A DNA stretch of 64,000 nt from Desulfovirgula sp. (GTDB lineage: Bacteria; Bacillota; Desulfotomaculia; Desulfotomaculales; Desulfocucumaceae). The notes beneath the pieces were generated by a model. It did not search any database. It was not told the DNA's origin and was given only the letters and a program-made list of their open reading frames with translations. Shown in pieces: positions 28,031 to 37,527 of this stretch (its first letter is position 1; each line of letters begins with the position of its first letter). The stretch is from assembly GCA_020725625.1 (NCBI GenBank), contig DYET01000034.1:1-64000 (forward strand). Reading direction: 5' to 3'. The translations under genes and the position numbers were made by a program.

Positions 28031-29662
28031 ATGAGCCAGCACAACATGGTAGACTACGACAAAACGTACGCCGAGTTCAGGCTGGAGGTTCCCGAGTATT
28101 TCAACTTCGCCCGGGACGTGCTGGACAAGTGGGCGGAAGACCCCGGCAAACTGGGCATGTGGTGGATTGACGACTACGGCAACGAGGAGAAGAGAACATT
28201 TCTGCAGCTGTGCAACGACTCCCGCCGGGTTTGCAACGCGCTGGCCGGCCAGGGGGTGAAAAAGGGGGACGTGGTCATCGTCATCCTGCCCAGGCTGATT
28301 GAGTGGTGGGTAATCAACATCGCCTGCCTGAGGATGGGCGCCGTCATCAGCCCCGGCACCACCCAGCTTACAGCCAAGGACATCAGGTACCGCTTCGACG
28401 CCTCCGAGGCCGTATGCATCATCACCGACAACTCCATCGCACCCAGGGTGGACGAGGTAGTGAACGAGTGCCCGACGGTGAAGACCAAGATCATCATCGG
28501 GGATAAACGGGAGGGTTGGATCAACTACCAAGACCTTTTAGCCGGGGCTTCGGATGAGTTTGAAACCGCCAATACACGCAGCGACGACAACGCCATCCTG
28601 TATTTCACTTCGGGTACAACGGGCTACCCCAAGATGACCGTGCACACCCACGCCTCGTACCCGATTGGCCACAGGATAACCGGCTTACTCTGGATTGACC
28701 TTAAGCCCGGCGACCTGCACTGGAACCTCAGCGACACCGGCTGGGCCAAGGCCGCCTGGAGTTCCTTCTTCGGGCCGTGGAACGCCGGGGCCGCCATCTT
28801 TGTACACCACAGCCCCCGTTTTGACACCAAGAGAACCCTGGAGATTCTCAGCAAGTATCCCATCACCACCATGTGCGGGGCCCCCACCAACTACCGGATG
28901 CTGGTTCTGGAGGACCTCAAGGCCTATAAATTCCCGTCCCTCAGGCACTGCGTGGGTGCCGGGGAGCCGCTGAACCCCGAGGTCATCGAGATTTGGAAGG
29001 ATGCCACGGGACTTACCATCAGGGACGGTTACGGGCAGACCGAGACCGTGCTGCTGGCCGGCAGCTTTCCTTGCATAGAGCCCCGGTTCGGGTCCATGGG
29101 CAAGCCATCGCCCGGGTTTGACATCCAGGTCATAGACGATCAGGGAAATATCCTTCCGCCCAACCAGGAGGGCGACATTGCCATTAGGGTGAAGCCGGCC
29201 AGGCCGGTGGGACTGTTCAAGGAATACTGGAAGGATCCCCAGAAGACCGCCAGCGTTTACCGGGGGGACTGGTACATCACCGGCGACCGCGCATACCGGG
29301 ACGAGGACGGGTACCTCTGGTTCGTCGGCCGGGCCGACGATGTAATCCTGGCCGCAGGCTACCGCATCGGCCCCTTCGAGGTGGAGAGCGCCCTGCTGGA
29401 ACATCCGGCGGTGGCGGAGTCCGCTGTAGTATCCAGCCCCGACGAGATTAGGGGCGAGGTTGTCAAGGCCTTTATTGTCCTTGCTCCCGGTTACCAGCCG
29501 TCGGATGACCTGGTGAAGGAACTCCAGGAACACGTCAAAAAGGTCACCGCGCCTTACAAGTATCCCAGGAAAATAGATTTTGTGGAATCGCTTCCCAAGA
29601 CCATCAGCGGCAAAATCCGCAGGGTGGAACTCCGCGAGCGGGAGTGGGGCAAGAAGAAGTAG
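28031..29662 (+). CDS. Acyl-CoA synthetase, medium-chain/acetyl type
   Basis: A 543-residue ANL enzyme resembling ACSM-type medium-chain acyl-CoA synthetases: an N-terminal FNFARDVLDKWAEDP segment, P-loop YFTSGTTGYPKMTVHTH near 195, A5 motif RDGYGQTETVLLAG, and a C-terminal domain with the catalytic Lys in TISGKIRRVELRERE. Compared with the two ligases upstream it has the shorter, acetate/butyrate-like architecture. It starts at ATG 28031 behind GGAGGG. It precedes the symporter cluster, which suggests uptake and activation of a short-chain acid, but the substrate is unproven. Confidence 0.9.
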   Translation: MSQHNMVDYDKTYAEFRLEVPEYFNFARDVLDKWAEDPGKLGMWWIDDYGNEEKRTFLQLCNDSRRVCNALAGQGVKKGDVVIVILPRLIEWWVINIACLRMGAVISPGTTQLTAKDIRYRFDASEAVCIITDNSIAPRVDEVVNECPTVKTKIIIGDKREGWINYQDLLAGASDEFETANTRSDDNAILYFTSGTTGYPKMTVHTHASYPIGHRITGLLWIDLKPGDLHWNLSDTGWAKAAWSSFFGPWNAGAAIFVHHSPRFDTKRTLEILSKYPITTMCGAPTNYRMLVLEDLKAYKFPSLRHCVGAGEPLNPEVIEIWKDATGLTIRDGYGQTETVLLAGSFPCIEPRFGSMGKPSPGFDIQVIDDQGNILPPNQEGDIAIRVKPARPVGLFKEYWKDPQKTASVYRGDWYITGDRAYRDEDGYLWFVGRADDVILAAGYRIGPFEVESALLEHPAVAESAVVSSPDEIRGEVVKAFIVLAPGYQPSDDLVKELQEHVKKVTAPYKYPRKIDFVESLPKTISGKIRRVELREREWGKKK

Positions 29663-29673
29663 CAACCGGGCCG

Positions 29674-29714
29674 CCTTCCGGCCGGGTGGACGGAACGCCT
29701 CCCCGGCCGGAAGG
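29674..29714 (+). terminator. Long GC hairpin after the acyl-CoA synthetase
   Basis: Thirteen-base arms at 29674-29686 (starting CCTTCCGG) and 29702-29714 pair perfectly around a 15-nt loop; an A-rich, not T-rich, stretch follows. It is probably a 3'-end stabilising or pausing structure. Confidence 0.5.
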
Positions 29715-29751
29715 TCGGTGAAAAAAGAACCTTAATACTGCCTGAGGGACC

Positions 29752-29776
29752 GGGGGGCTTAAAAATGCCCCCCTTT
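29752..29776 (+). terminator. Intrinsic terminator-like hairpin
   Basis: GGGGGGC (29752-29758) and GCCCCCC (29767-29773) flank an 8-nt A/T loop, followed by TTT. It closes the ligase transcript and isolates the exonuclease gene. Confidence 0.6.
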
Positions 29777-29938
29777 AGACGGGGCCGATCTTTTTGTTTG
29801 CACACAGTATTCCGGCCGGCTGACGGGTAAAAAAGGTTTAACAGAATGGATAAATGAGGTTATTGTTTTATTAGGCGGTGCTGATTTTGAGCCGGGGAAC
29901 GTTCCGATTTCCCGGTTTCCCGTACCTGCGGCTGAAAA

Positions 29939-30715
29939 GTGGAACGCGCCGCAAGACGACATGGTCGGCGTAAAAGGCTGGTGTGGATACTGGTGGAAGG
30001 GATCAAAAAGCTGTTCCCATTGGGCTGGTTTAACAGGGAAGAAAGGCAGGCGGACGCAGAGGGAGCCAGGAAGCTTGAAAAGTTCCGGGATCTGGTAAAA
30101 AAGAATGACTACCGCCTGAAGGACAACCATCCTCTCCGGGAATTGAAGCTGGTGGTGCTGGACACCGAGACCACGGGCTTAAGGCCCCAGGCGGGCGATG
30201 AAATAATTTCCATAGGGGCCTGTGTTATTCGGGACGGCAGGGTTTTGCCCCAGTTGTTTCACAGGCTGGTAAACCCCGGCCGCCATATACCGCCCTTCAT
30301 CACTGAACTGACGGGAATAAGCAACGAAATGGTGGCCGGGGCGGGAGACTTTTGCACGGTGATGTCGGAGTTCCTGGAATTCCTTCAGGACAGCGTGATT
30401 ATCGGCCACTCCATAGAATTCGACGTCAACTTTCTGAATTACAAGCTTAAGCCTTACCATGTCAGGATAAACAATTTTCTGGTGGACACCGGGATGCTTT
30501 CCAGGGCGCTGAACCCCCAGTGGAAAATCCACACCCTGGACAGCATTCTGGCAAACCTGGGCATTGAGCCCGAGGGAAGGCATACCGCCCTGGGGGACGC
30601 CCTGCTTACCGCCGGGGTTTTCCTCAACTTTTTGGATCGCCTGGAAGACTTAAAGGTTTTTACCCTTTGGGACCTGCGGTGCTACATCAGAAACGCCTTG
30701 ATGTACCGGTTCTAG
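29939..30715 (+). CDS. DnaQ-like 3'-5' exonuclease (DEDDh)
   Basis: Up to 258 residues. After a basic N-terminal region, an exonuclease domain begins near residue 67 with exo I VVLDTETTGL, exo II SIEFDVNFLNYK (preceded by VIIGHS), and exo III HTALGDALLTA, giving the DEDDh set. It is related to the epsilon subunit of DNA polymerase III and to exonucleases found beside cNMP/CBS/DUF294 proteins and acetate-type symporters in other anaerobes, as here. The start is uncertain: GTG at 29981 or 29993 would also fit. Confidence 0.8.
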   Translation: MERAARRHGRRKRLVWILVEGIKKLFPLGWFNREERQADAEGARKLEKFRDLVKKNDYRLKDNHPLRELKLVVLDTETTGLRPQAGDEIISIGACVIRDGRVLPQLFHRLVNPGRHIPPFITELTGISNEMVAGAGDFCTVMSEFLEFLQDSVIIGHSIEFDVNFLNYKLKPYHVRINNFLVDTGMLSRALNPQWKIHTLDSILANLGIEPEGRHTALGDALLTAGVFLNFLDRLEDLKVFTLWDLRCYIRNALMYRF

Positions 30716-31059
30716 GGTGTGACTTGGCCCGGATAGTATTTTGCCTGCTTTTTTTCACCCCCTCAAATGCAGCATATGTTCACCGAAATACCCAAAAGGA
30801 GACTTGAAATACCCGGAACCGGGCGAGGAATGGGTAAAAAGTTCACGGACTGCGGTTAAACCGCCGTCAAAACACGAAAGTTCTGAATTAAAACAATTGA
30901 CACAATATAGCTACTATTACAAACAATATTGTGGTATTTTTTTAGGGATATACCGGGATCATCTGGTGAGAGGCAAATTTTTTCAACCGGGAGGGATGCG
31001 TATCGGTGCCATAGCTTAGCTTCTAAGAAAACATATAGAAAGGTAAAGGGAGTGAGATC
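30716..31059. other. Intergenic region upstream of the symporter operon
   Basis: About 340 bp with no gene. It contains the palindrome ACAATATTGT (30923-30932) within A+T-rich sequence and a TTGACA hexamer near 30897, so it probably carries the promoter and an operator for the symporter genes. No riboswitch or RNA gene is recognisable. Confidence 0.5.
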
Positions 31060-31383
31060 ATGTCTGACAAGATTCATTACAAGGATCTGCCGCCCCTGGA
31101 CAGCGCCATTGTGAACCGCATGTCCAAGGAAATCAAAATCTGCATCTGGCTGTTCATAGTCTATGCGTTTTACCTGTTCATCGTCCCCATCCTGAATTTC
31201 AACGCCCCCGACTTCATGAAAACCAGGATCTGGGGGGGAATGTCCCTGACCTGGTTCCTGACCGCCATCGGGGCCAAGATAATGGCCTGGCTGATCGCGG
31301 CCATACACGTTTATTTCTACACCAAGGACTTTTATATCTCTGAAACATACGACCAGAAAACGGCGAAGGGGGCTGGAATGTAA
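31060..31383 (+). CDS. DUF4212 small subunit of a sodium:solute symporter
   Basis: A 107-residue protein with two membrane helices (residues about 27-47, IWLFIVYAFYLFIVPIL, and 65-88, GGMSLTWFLTAIGAKIMAWL) and short hydrophilic ends. This is the DUF4212 family, always paired with a large sodium:solute symporter. Its TAA (31381-31383) directly abuts the symporter ATG (31384), so the pair is translationally coupled. The start has GGGAGTGAG upstream. Confidence 0.88.
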   Translation: MSDKIHYKDLPPLDSAIVNRMSKEIKICIWLFIVYAFYLFIVPILNFNAPDFMKTRIWGGMSLTWFLTAIGAKIMAWLIAAIHVYFYTKDFYISETYDQKTAKGAGM

Positions 31384-32940
31384 ATGATAATTTTCGAGCC
31401 GAAATATCTTTTTACCATCCTGCTGCTATTAACCATCGTGGTCATCACCTTCGCCACCCAGAAATACACCCGCAGCACGGTTAACTTTTACGTGGCAGGG
31501 CGGAGCTTCGGCTGGGTCATGAACGGTTCCGCCATCGCCGGGGACTACCTCTCGGCCGCAACCTTCCTGGGCCTGGCCGGACTGACCTTTGCCTTCGGCT
31601 ATGACGGCATATTCTATACCTTCTGCTTTTCCGCGGGGCTGACCCTGCTGACGGTGTTCGTGGCCGGTCCCCTGAGAAGGTTCGGCGCCTACACTGTGCC
31701 GGACTTCCTGGCCCAGCGCTTCCACAGCAAGAGGGCCCGGATGGTGGCGGTCATCGTGGTGCTGGCCATATCCGGATTTTACGCCGCGCCCCAGATTCTC
31801 GGAGCGGCCGGTATCCTGAAGATGTTCTTCGGTACCACGTACAGCTTCGGCGTCATCTTTACCATCGTGGTAATGGTGTTTTACGTGGGCGTGGGCGGGA
31901 TGAAAGGGACCACCATCAACCAGGCCCTGGAGATCTGGATCCGCTTCGGGGCTTTTGTGATCCTTTTTGCCATGGCCATCGCCGCCGGCCATAATTACGG
32001 CAAAATTATGGACATCCTGGTCAGCTTCAAGGGGGCTGTCCCGGACACCGCCCAGGTGGCCGGCAAGGCCATAATGCACGACGGTTCCAAGTGGGAGTGG
32101 ACCGGCGGTTATCTCTTCAAGACCTTGCCGTCCACCATCTCCATCCTTTTCGGCCTGATCTTCGGCACCCTGGGCCTGCCCCACATCCTGCTTCGCTTCT
32201 ACACCAACCCGTCGGCCAAGGAGGCCCGCTACTCCGGCCTCTTCGCCATCGGCATCGCCTCGGCCTTCTTCATCCTGGCCCTCTACCTGGGCACCGTCGG
32301 CCGGGCCGTCTTCGTCGAGGGCGGGCTGGCCCCGCACATAGTCAAGAACTTCGCCACCGGGGGTGTGAACATGGTCATCCCGACCCTGGCCGAGGCCCTG
32401 GGCGGCAAGTGGCTGCTGGGAATAGTGGTGGCCGGCGCCTTCGCGGCGGTGTTCTCAAACCTCTCGGGGCTGTTCATCGCCAGCACCGGCGCCCTGGGCC
32501 ACGACATTTACGCCCACTTCATCAACCCCAACGCCACCGAGAAGCAGAAGGTGGCCGCGGCCAGGTGGTCGGCGGTACTGTGCGGCGTGTTTTACGGGAT
32601 TCTGGGCCTGCTGGTGGAGAAGGCCTCCATCGGCCACCTGGTGGGGCTGGCCTTCAACGTGGCGGCCTCAACCTTCGCGCCCATCTTTGTTCTGGGCATC
32701 TGGTGGCGGGGCATGACCGAGAAGGGCGCCATCGCCGGACTGCTGGTGGGGTTGCTGTCGTCCCTGTACTTCATCTTCCTGCCCCAGTTGGTACCCGCAG
32801 CCATTAGGTACCCCATTCCGGGGCTCTTTACAGTGCCCCTGGGCTTCCTGGCGGTTTATGTGGTTTCCAAGCTTGACGGGATGGTCCCCGCCGACGTCAA
32901 CGAGTTCATGACCAAGATTCACTCCAAGGAAGCGCTGTAA
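31384..32940 (+). CDS. Sodium:solute symporter (acetate/organic acid permease type)
   Basis: A 518-residue membrane protein with about 13 helices. It belongs to the SSS family: FYVAGRSFGWVMNGSAIAGD near residues 36-55 and the conserved GMKGTTINQALEIW region. With its DUF4212 subunit it resembles the ActP-type acetate/organic-anion:Na+ symporters of Geobacter-like and syntrophic anaerobes. Nearby acyl-CoA ligases suggest it feeds acid uptake. The true substrate could also be another monocarboxylate. Confidence 0.93.
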   Translation: MIIFEPKYLFTILLLLTIVVITFATQKYTRSTVNFYVAGRSFGWVMNGSAIAGDYLSAATFLGLAGLTFAFGYDGIFYTFCFSAGLTLLTVFVAGPLRRFGAYTVPDFLAQRFHSKRARMVAVIVVLAISGFYAAPQILGAAGILKMFFGTTYSFGVIFTIVVMVFYVGVGGMKGTTINQALEIWIRFGAFVILFAMAIAAGHNYGKIMDILVSFKGAVPDTAQVAGKAIMHDGSKWEWTGGYLFKTLPSTISILFGLIFGTLGLPHILLRFYTNPSAKEARYSGLFAIGIASAFFILALYLGTVGRAVFVEGGLAPHIVKNFATGGVNMVIPTLAEALGGKWLLGIVVAGAFAAVFSNLSGLFIASTGALGHDIYAHFINPNATEKQKVAAARWSAVLCGVFYGILGLLVEKASIGHLVGLAFNVAASTFAPIFVLGIWWRGMTEKGAIAGLLVGLLSSLYFIFLPQLVPAAIRYPIPGLFTVPLGFLAVYVVSKLDGMVPADVNEFMTKIHSKEAL

Positions 32941-32973
32941 AACCGCTCTTCAGCCAAACGGCAAAAACAGATT

Positions 32974-33002
32974 AGGGCTTGCCGATCGCTTCGGCAAGCC
33001 CT
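32974..33002 (+). terminator. Perfect 12-bp hairpin after the symporter
   Basis: AGGGCTTGCCGA (32974-32985) and its exact complement (32991-33002) around a 5-nt loop. There is no T-run after it, so it may be an mRNA stabiliser or a processing site between the symporter and the next gene rather than a full terminator. Confidence 0.55.
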
Positions 33003-33064
33003 AAAATTATGGAAACGGCCGGTAAGCGGAATTTATTTTCAGACTTCAGAGGAGGTGCGGGAAG

Positions 33065-34993
33065 ATGCCCAAAAGCATCCGCGAGGTGCTGGACACCGTT
33101 CCACCCTTCAACGTTCTGCCGCCGGAGGTCCTGGACTCCCTGGAGGCCAGGCTGATCATGAAGACCTACCCCCCCGGATCTTACGTATTCAAACAGGGCG
33201 AAGGGAGCCTTAACACCCTGTTTCTCATCGTCAGGGGATCGGCAGAGGTGGTGGCCGTCAACGACAAGGGGGACGAGGCCGTGCTGGGCTTCAGGGGGGT
33301 GGAGGATTTTTTCGGGGAGACCGGGCTCACCGGGGGGCAGTACTCGGCCTCGGTCAGGGCCAAGGAGGAACTGACCTGCCTGCTTATTCCCGGGGAGGAG
33401 GTGGACCGGCTGATCGGAAGGCACAGCGATTTTGCGGGGTATCTTACCGAACTGCTGGTGGAGCGGATGCGGTCGCTGTATGACGGGATTATCCAGGAAC
33501 AGTCCTTTGACGCTTACGGAGTGGTGGAGACCCCGCTGTTCAGGAAGCGTATCAGCGACATCATGTCCTCACCGGTAATCACCTGTTCCACCAGGGACAC
33601 CGTGGTTGAAGTGGCCGAACTGATGAGGATCAGGAGCATAAGCGCGGTAATGGTGGTGGACGGGGAAAACCGGCCCGTGGGAGTCATTACCAACGCCGAC
33701 CTGGTGCACAAGATACTGGCCCGGTCGGTCACCGATTACCCCGGTATAATCGCCGGCACCATCATGAATCCCGACGTGGTTACCATAAATTCAGACGCCT
33801 TTTACGCCGAGGCCCTGATGGCCGTGTCCAAGCACCAAACCAAGCAACTGGCGGTGACCAGGAAGGGAAAACTGGTGGGCATAGTCACGCTGGCCGACCT
33901 GGTCAAGACCAGAAGCACGGGAACGCTGACCATCATTCACGACATAGAGTCCCAGAAGGACATAGAAGGGCTGTCCAGAATAGGCACCGAGGTGGATAAC
34001 CTCCTCAACGCCCTGGTGGCCGAGAAGGCGCCGGTGCAGGAAATACTCATGATCATCTCCGAGTTTCACGAGCGGCTTACCAGGAAGGTCATCCAGCTTT
34101 GCGAGGAGGAGATGGCCGGGAGCGGCTTCGGCCCGCCCCCGGCGGAGTACTGCTGGGTGAATACCGGCAGCGCCGGGCGCCGGGAGCAGACAATCCGGAC
34201 CGACCAGGATAACTTCATTATCTTCCGGGACCCCGGGAAAGAAAAAAAGGAAAAAGTCCGGGATTATTTCCTGAGACTGGCCCTGATGGTCAACGAGGGA
34301 CTGGACCGGTGCGGGTTCGCCAAGTGCCCGGGCAATGTAATGGCCTCAAACCCGCTGTGGTGCAGGTCTCTCAAAGAGTGGGAGGGCGTGGTCAAAAACT
34401 GGGTGGATAAAGTGTCCAAGGACCCCCAGTCGGTCAGGCAGCTGACCATCATGCTGGACTTCAGGCCGGTTTGCGGGGAAAAAAAGCTGGCTCAAGCACT
34501 GTGGGAAAAAACGATAGAAATATACCGGGAATCAACCGCCGTTTCGCATTACCTGACTCAGGACGACCTGAGCGCCAGGGTGCCGGTAACCATGTGGGGG
34601 GGGTTCGTTACCGAAAAAACCGGTCCCCACAAGGACGAGATCAACCTGAAGGCCTCGGCCGGGGTGCACATAGTCAACTGCATCAGGATTTTCGCCCTTA
34701 AAAACGGGATCGCCGAAACCAACACCTTTGGCAGGATTGCGGAGTTGCGCCGGGTGGGGGGGCTCAAGGCCGACGAGGCCGACTTTGTTGAGGCCGCTTA
34801 CGAAACCCTGATGATGTTCAGGATCCGGGAAAATCTGAAGAAGGTAAAAAGGGGGGAAAAGGCGGACAACTACATAAACCCGTCGCAATTAAGCAGGCAG
34901 GAGCGGGAAATATTGAAGGGCGCCTTCACCGCCGTGTCCCGACTGCAGAAGCTGACCGGGTCCACCTTTACGCTGTTGTGGCTGGCCAAGTAG
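33065..34993 (+). CDS. cNMP-binding / CBS-pair / DUF294 nucleotidyltransferase-like protein
   Basis: A 642-residue signalling protein. Residues 15-135 form a cyclic-nucleotide-binding-like domain (PPGSYVFKQGE). Two CBS repeats lie at about 160-285 (DIMSSPVITCSTRDTVVEVA and MNPDVVTINSDAFYAEALMA). From about 300 comes the DUF294 nucleotidyltransferase-like region with GSAGRREQTIRTDQDN, then the DUF294 C-terminal helical domain. Such proteins sit beside acetate-type symporters in many anaerobes and probably regulate the transporter or nucleotidylate a target according to adenylate levels. Start ATG 33065 with GGAGG upstream. Confidence 0.88.
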   Translation: MPKSIREVLDTVPPFNVLPPEVLDSLEARLIMKTYPPGSYVFKQGEGSLNTLFLIVRGSAEVVAVNDKGDEAVLGFRGVEDFFGETGLTGGQYSASVRAKEELTCLLIPGEEVDRLIGRHSDFAGYLTELLVERMRSLYDGIIQEQSFDAYGVVETPLFRKRISDIMSSPVITCSTRDTVVEVAELMRIRSISAVMVVDGENRPVGVITNADLVHKILARSVTDYPGIIAGTIMNPDVVTINSDAFYAEALMAVSKHQTKQLAVTRKGKLVGIVTLADLVKTRSTGTLTIIHDIESQKDIEGLSRIGTEVDNLLNALVAEKAPVQEILMIISEFHERLTRKVIQLCEEEMAGSGFGPPPAEYCWVNTGSAGRREQTIRTDQDNFIIFRDPGKEKKEKVRDYFLRLALMVNEGLDRCGFAKCPGNVMASNPLWCRSLKEWEGVVKNWVDKVSKDPQSVRQLTIMLDFRPVCGEKKLAQALWEKTIEIYRESTAVSHYLTQDDLSARVPVTMWGGFVTEKTGPHKDEINLKASAGVHIVNCIRIFALKNGIAETNTFGRIAELRRVGGLKADEADFVEAAYETLMMFRIRENLKKVKRGEKADNYINPSQLSRQEREILKGAFTAVSRLQKLTGSTFTLLWLAK

Positions 34994-35056
34994 GTTTTGC
35001 AGATAATAGTTTAACAATAACCAATAACCTGCCTGCCAATAACCTAATTAATACCG

Positions 35057-35797
35057 CTACAGTGGCACCAGCCTAATCCTTCCCTTGACCGCCAGCCGGT
35101 CTCCCAGGATGGCCAGGGCGCCGCTCACCCCGGGAATGGAAGTGGCGAAACTGACAGCCTTTTCCAGGTCGTCCCAGGACTTGACCAGGTTTCCGGCGGC
35201 GGTGGCCGCGGCGTCGGCCAGAGGGGCCGACGGGGAGACCACAACCACCGCGTCGGCGCACCCGAAGCTCAGGGAGTGGCCGACCGTGCCGGATGAGGTG
35301 CAGATCCCCGCCGGCGTTTCATCGGGGCGGATTTCCAGGCCCAACCGGTAGCTCAGCACCGACCTGCCGGCAAAAATGCCGATCAGCCTTTTTCGCCTGG
35401 TGCGCAGGAAAATATCCCCGCCGTTTTCCACAATCACTTCGCGGGAATACCTCAGGAGATCCCTGCCCACCGCCTCGGATATGGCCCCGGCCACGGCCGC
35501 CATGGGTCCCACCCCGGCGGACCTGGCGGCGCCGGCCATGGCCGTCGCGATGGCCGGCGCGCCGGGCAAGGTATGGCAGGGGACCAGGGATTTTAAAAAT
35601 CCCGGGTCCCTTTCGATGTAGTCCTCCAGCTGGGCCCGGTACTTCCTGACCAGCTTTTCCACCAGTTCAACCGTTTTCTCATTGTAGCGCTCCTTCCTTA
35701 GGCCCACGTCGAGGTCGGTTTCCCTGACGGCCACCCGGAAGTGGACCAGGTCATCCTGGCGGTGCCTGAGGCGGTAATCCCTTTCCAGGTACTCCAA
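35057..35797 (-). CDS. UPF0280 (COG2122, ApbE-related) protein of homocysteine synthesis
   Basis: A 246-residue protein of the UPF0280 family, related to ApbE flavin transferases (motif VENGGDIFLR near residues 120-130; SSGTVGHSLSFG further on). It starts with TTG at 35797 immediately after the TAG of the NIL-ferredoxin gene, so it is translationally coupled to it. In sulfate reducers and methanogens, genes of this family, NIL-ferredoxin and COG1900 are required together for a route forming homocysteine from aspartate semialdehyde. Its own chemistry is not settled. Confidence 0.85.
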   Translation of the reverse strand: MEYLERDYRLRHRQDDLVHFRVAVRETDLDVGLRKERYNEKTVELVEKLVRKYRAQLEDYIERDPGFLKSLVPCHTLPGAPAIATAMAGAARSAGVGPMAAVAGAISEAVGRDLLRYSREVIVENGGDIFLRTRRKRLIGIFAGRSVLSYRLGLEIRPDETPAGICTSSGTVGHSLSFGCADAVVVVSPSAPLADAAATAAGNLVKSWDDLEKAVSFATSIPGVSGALAILGDRLAVKGRIRLVPL

Positions 35798-36208
35798 CTA
35801 GAGCTTTACCTCCATGGCCCTCACCGGGCAGATTTTTAGGCACAGCTGGCAGACCACGCAGTTGTCACCGTCAAACCTGACCTCCATCGACGGCCTCTCC
35901 AGATAGAGGGCACCGGTCGGGCAGATGGCCGTGCAGCCCCCGCACATAATGCATCTTTCTTCATCCCTAACGATTTCCTGGGTCAGGGCCTGGACCTGGA
36001 CTCCCTGATCACGCAGGTAGTTCATCCCTCCGTCCACCTGATCCCCGGTGATTTCCAAGACCATGGTACCCTCTTTCTGCGGGTTGACATTGGCCTTGAG
36101 GATGTTCACGACAAGGTCGTAGTCCTTGACCAGCCGGTAGATGATGGGCTTGTCGGAGATGTCGGGACCGAACCTCAGTACTATTTTTTTAGGCGCCACA
36201 CGCCTCAC
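35798..36208 (-). CDS. NIL-domain [4Fe-4S] ferredoxin
   Basis: A 136-residue protein: an N-terminal NIL domain (residues 5-75, KIVLRFGPDISDKPIIYRLV), as found in methionine transporters and sulfur-metabolism proteins, then a two-cluster ferredoxin with CIMCGGCTAICPTGAL and CVVCQLCLKICPVRAM. It is the middle gene of the COG1900/NIL-Fd/UPF0280 operon and is thought to supply electrons or carry sulfur in homocysteine formation. Its stop codon abuts the next start. Confidence 0.9.
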   Translation of the reverse strand: MRRVAPKKIVLRFGPDISDKPIIYRLVKDYDLVVNILKANVNPQKEGTMVLEITGDQVDGGMNYLRDQGVQVQALTQEIVRDEERCIMCGGCTAICPTGALYLERPSMEVRFDGDNCVVCQLCLKICPVRAMEVKL

Positions 36209-36291
36209 TCCTTGCCAGTTTATTTTTCCGGGTCGCGGTTTTGGTCAGCATCAGACGGTCCATCCAGCCTTTTTCGACAAACCCTGGCACA

Positions 36292-37482
36292 TTACCCCTT
36301 CAGGGCCTTGCCGCTGATCCCGTCCGCCGGAGAGGGCAGGAGCTGCACGGGCTCGGTGAGCAGAAACCTGCCCTGTTCGATCCACTGCTTGAGAATTCCG
36401 GCTATTTCCCTGGCCTTAGGGTAGCTTGACAGCGGCGCGGCAGGAACCTCCTTGCCGTTCACCTTTATCCTGCCAGATTTGAGTTCGGCATAGCTTACAT
36501 AGCCCATGTTGCCCGGGGTCCGGCTGGGGTAGGCCTCGCTGTAGTCCACCACCGGCGCGTACAGTTCCCGGTCGCTGGCCGCCGCGTAAAGGGCGATTTC
36601 CTCGTCCAGGATGGGAATGGGTATGCCGATGCCCACCGCAAAGGAAGCGCCGTACCCGACAAAGCTGATCCCTTTCAGCCACCTGGGGGACATCTGCTTG
36701 AGATCCCCGATCACCGCCAGGGTTCCTCCGGCCGGCCCTAGGGTTTTTCCGTCCGGCGACTTCTGGATGGAGGGGAAGTGCTGGGTACCGTGCCAAGCCA
36801 CATACCCGACGCCCCCGCCCAGGAATATCCTGGTGCCTATGCCCACGGTCCTGAAGTGCGGGTCCTTGAGAAGCGGGCTAAGCTGGCCGGAGGTGGAATA
36901 ATGGGCGTTGCCGAGGTTGGGCTTGAGCATTCCCATATAGGTGTATATCGTCCGGCTGCCCAGGTTCACCGCGCAGTTATAGTTCTGGTACGCGTTGCGC
37001 GGGTTGAATAAAAATGCCTCGTTTATATCGTCAATGGTGATGGTGGTCTCCAGTTCCCTGCGCGGGTAACAGTCAGTGCCGTAGCTTGTGGCTTTCAGGC
37101 GGACCGGCCGGCGGGCCACCAAGTCCTCGATGACGTGCCCGCCGCCGTACCGGAATTCCCCGGGATAGTTGCTGTTCAGCGGGTCGTCTTCGGGCACCTC
37201 GGTGGCGCCGATGTAAACGTCCACTGCCGCTATGCCGGAGTAAGCGGGCACGCCGTTGAGCCATACCTTTTGCATCTTCATGCGGGGGGCCGGGTGGCCC
37301 AGGTTTAGAAAGGCGCCGGACGAACACATGGGAGCGAAGGTGCCGGTGGTTACAACGTCCACCTGCCTGGCTGCGGCGGCCAGGCCTTTTTCCTCCGCCA
37401 GGGAAACGAAGTCGTCTGCAGTCAGGACAACAGCCTTTCCCGTCTTGATTTTTGCGTTGATTTCCGCGTAGCTCTTTTCCAT
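36292..37482 (-). CDS. COG1900/DUF39 homocysteine biosynthesis protein
   Basis: A 396-residue protein of the COG1900 (DUF39) family, which in methanogens and sulfate reducers is needed to convert aspartate semialdehyde plus a sulfur donor to homocysteine. Visible family motifs are the Cys in FAPMCSSGAFLNLGHP near residue 55, a Cys in SYGTDCYPRRE near 145, and WHGTQHFP near 245. The start at 37482 follows GGAGGG; an earlier TTG lies within the leader. It is the first gene of a three-gene operon under a SAM-I riboswitch (37575-37688), the regulation expected for a methionine-pathway gene. The next gene starts 83 bp downstream. Confidence 0.9.
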   Translation of the reverse strand: MEKSYAEINAKIKTGKAVVLTADDFVSLAEEKGLAAAARQVDVVTTGTFAPMCSSGAFLNLGHPAPRMKMQKVWLNGVPAYSGIAAVDVYIGATEVPEDDPLNSNYPGEFRYGGGHVIEDLVARRPVRLKATSYGTDCYPRRELETTITIDDINEAFLFNPRNAYQNYNCAVNLGSRTIYTYMGMLKPNLGNAHYSTSGQLSPLLKDPHFRTVGIGTRIFLGGGVGYVAWHGTQHFPSIQKSPDGKTLGPAGGTLAVIGDLKQMSPRWLKGISFVGYGASFAVGIGIPIPILDEEIALYAAASDRELYAPVVDYSEAYPSRTPGNMGYVSYAELKSGRIKVNGKEVPAAPLSSYPKAREIAGILKQWIEQGRFLLTEPVQLLPSPADGISGKALKG

Positions 37483-37527
37483 GAAAAATCCATCCCTCCA
37501 CCTGTGCTCTAAATCCAGCAAGAGATT

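Noticed and set aside
30729-30746. CCGGATAGTATTTTGCC as a sigma-54 promoter before the symporter genes
   Set aside because: GG-N10-GC spacing is right, but the -24 half (CGGATA) matches poorly and it lies over 300 bp from the first gene.
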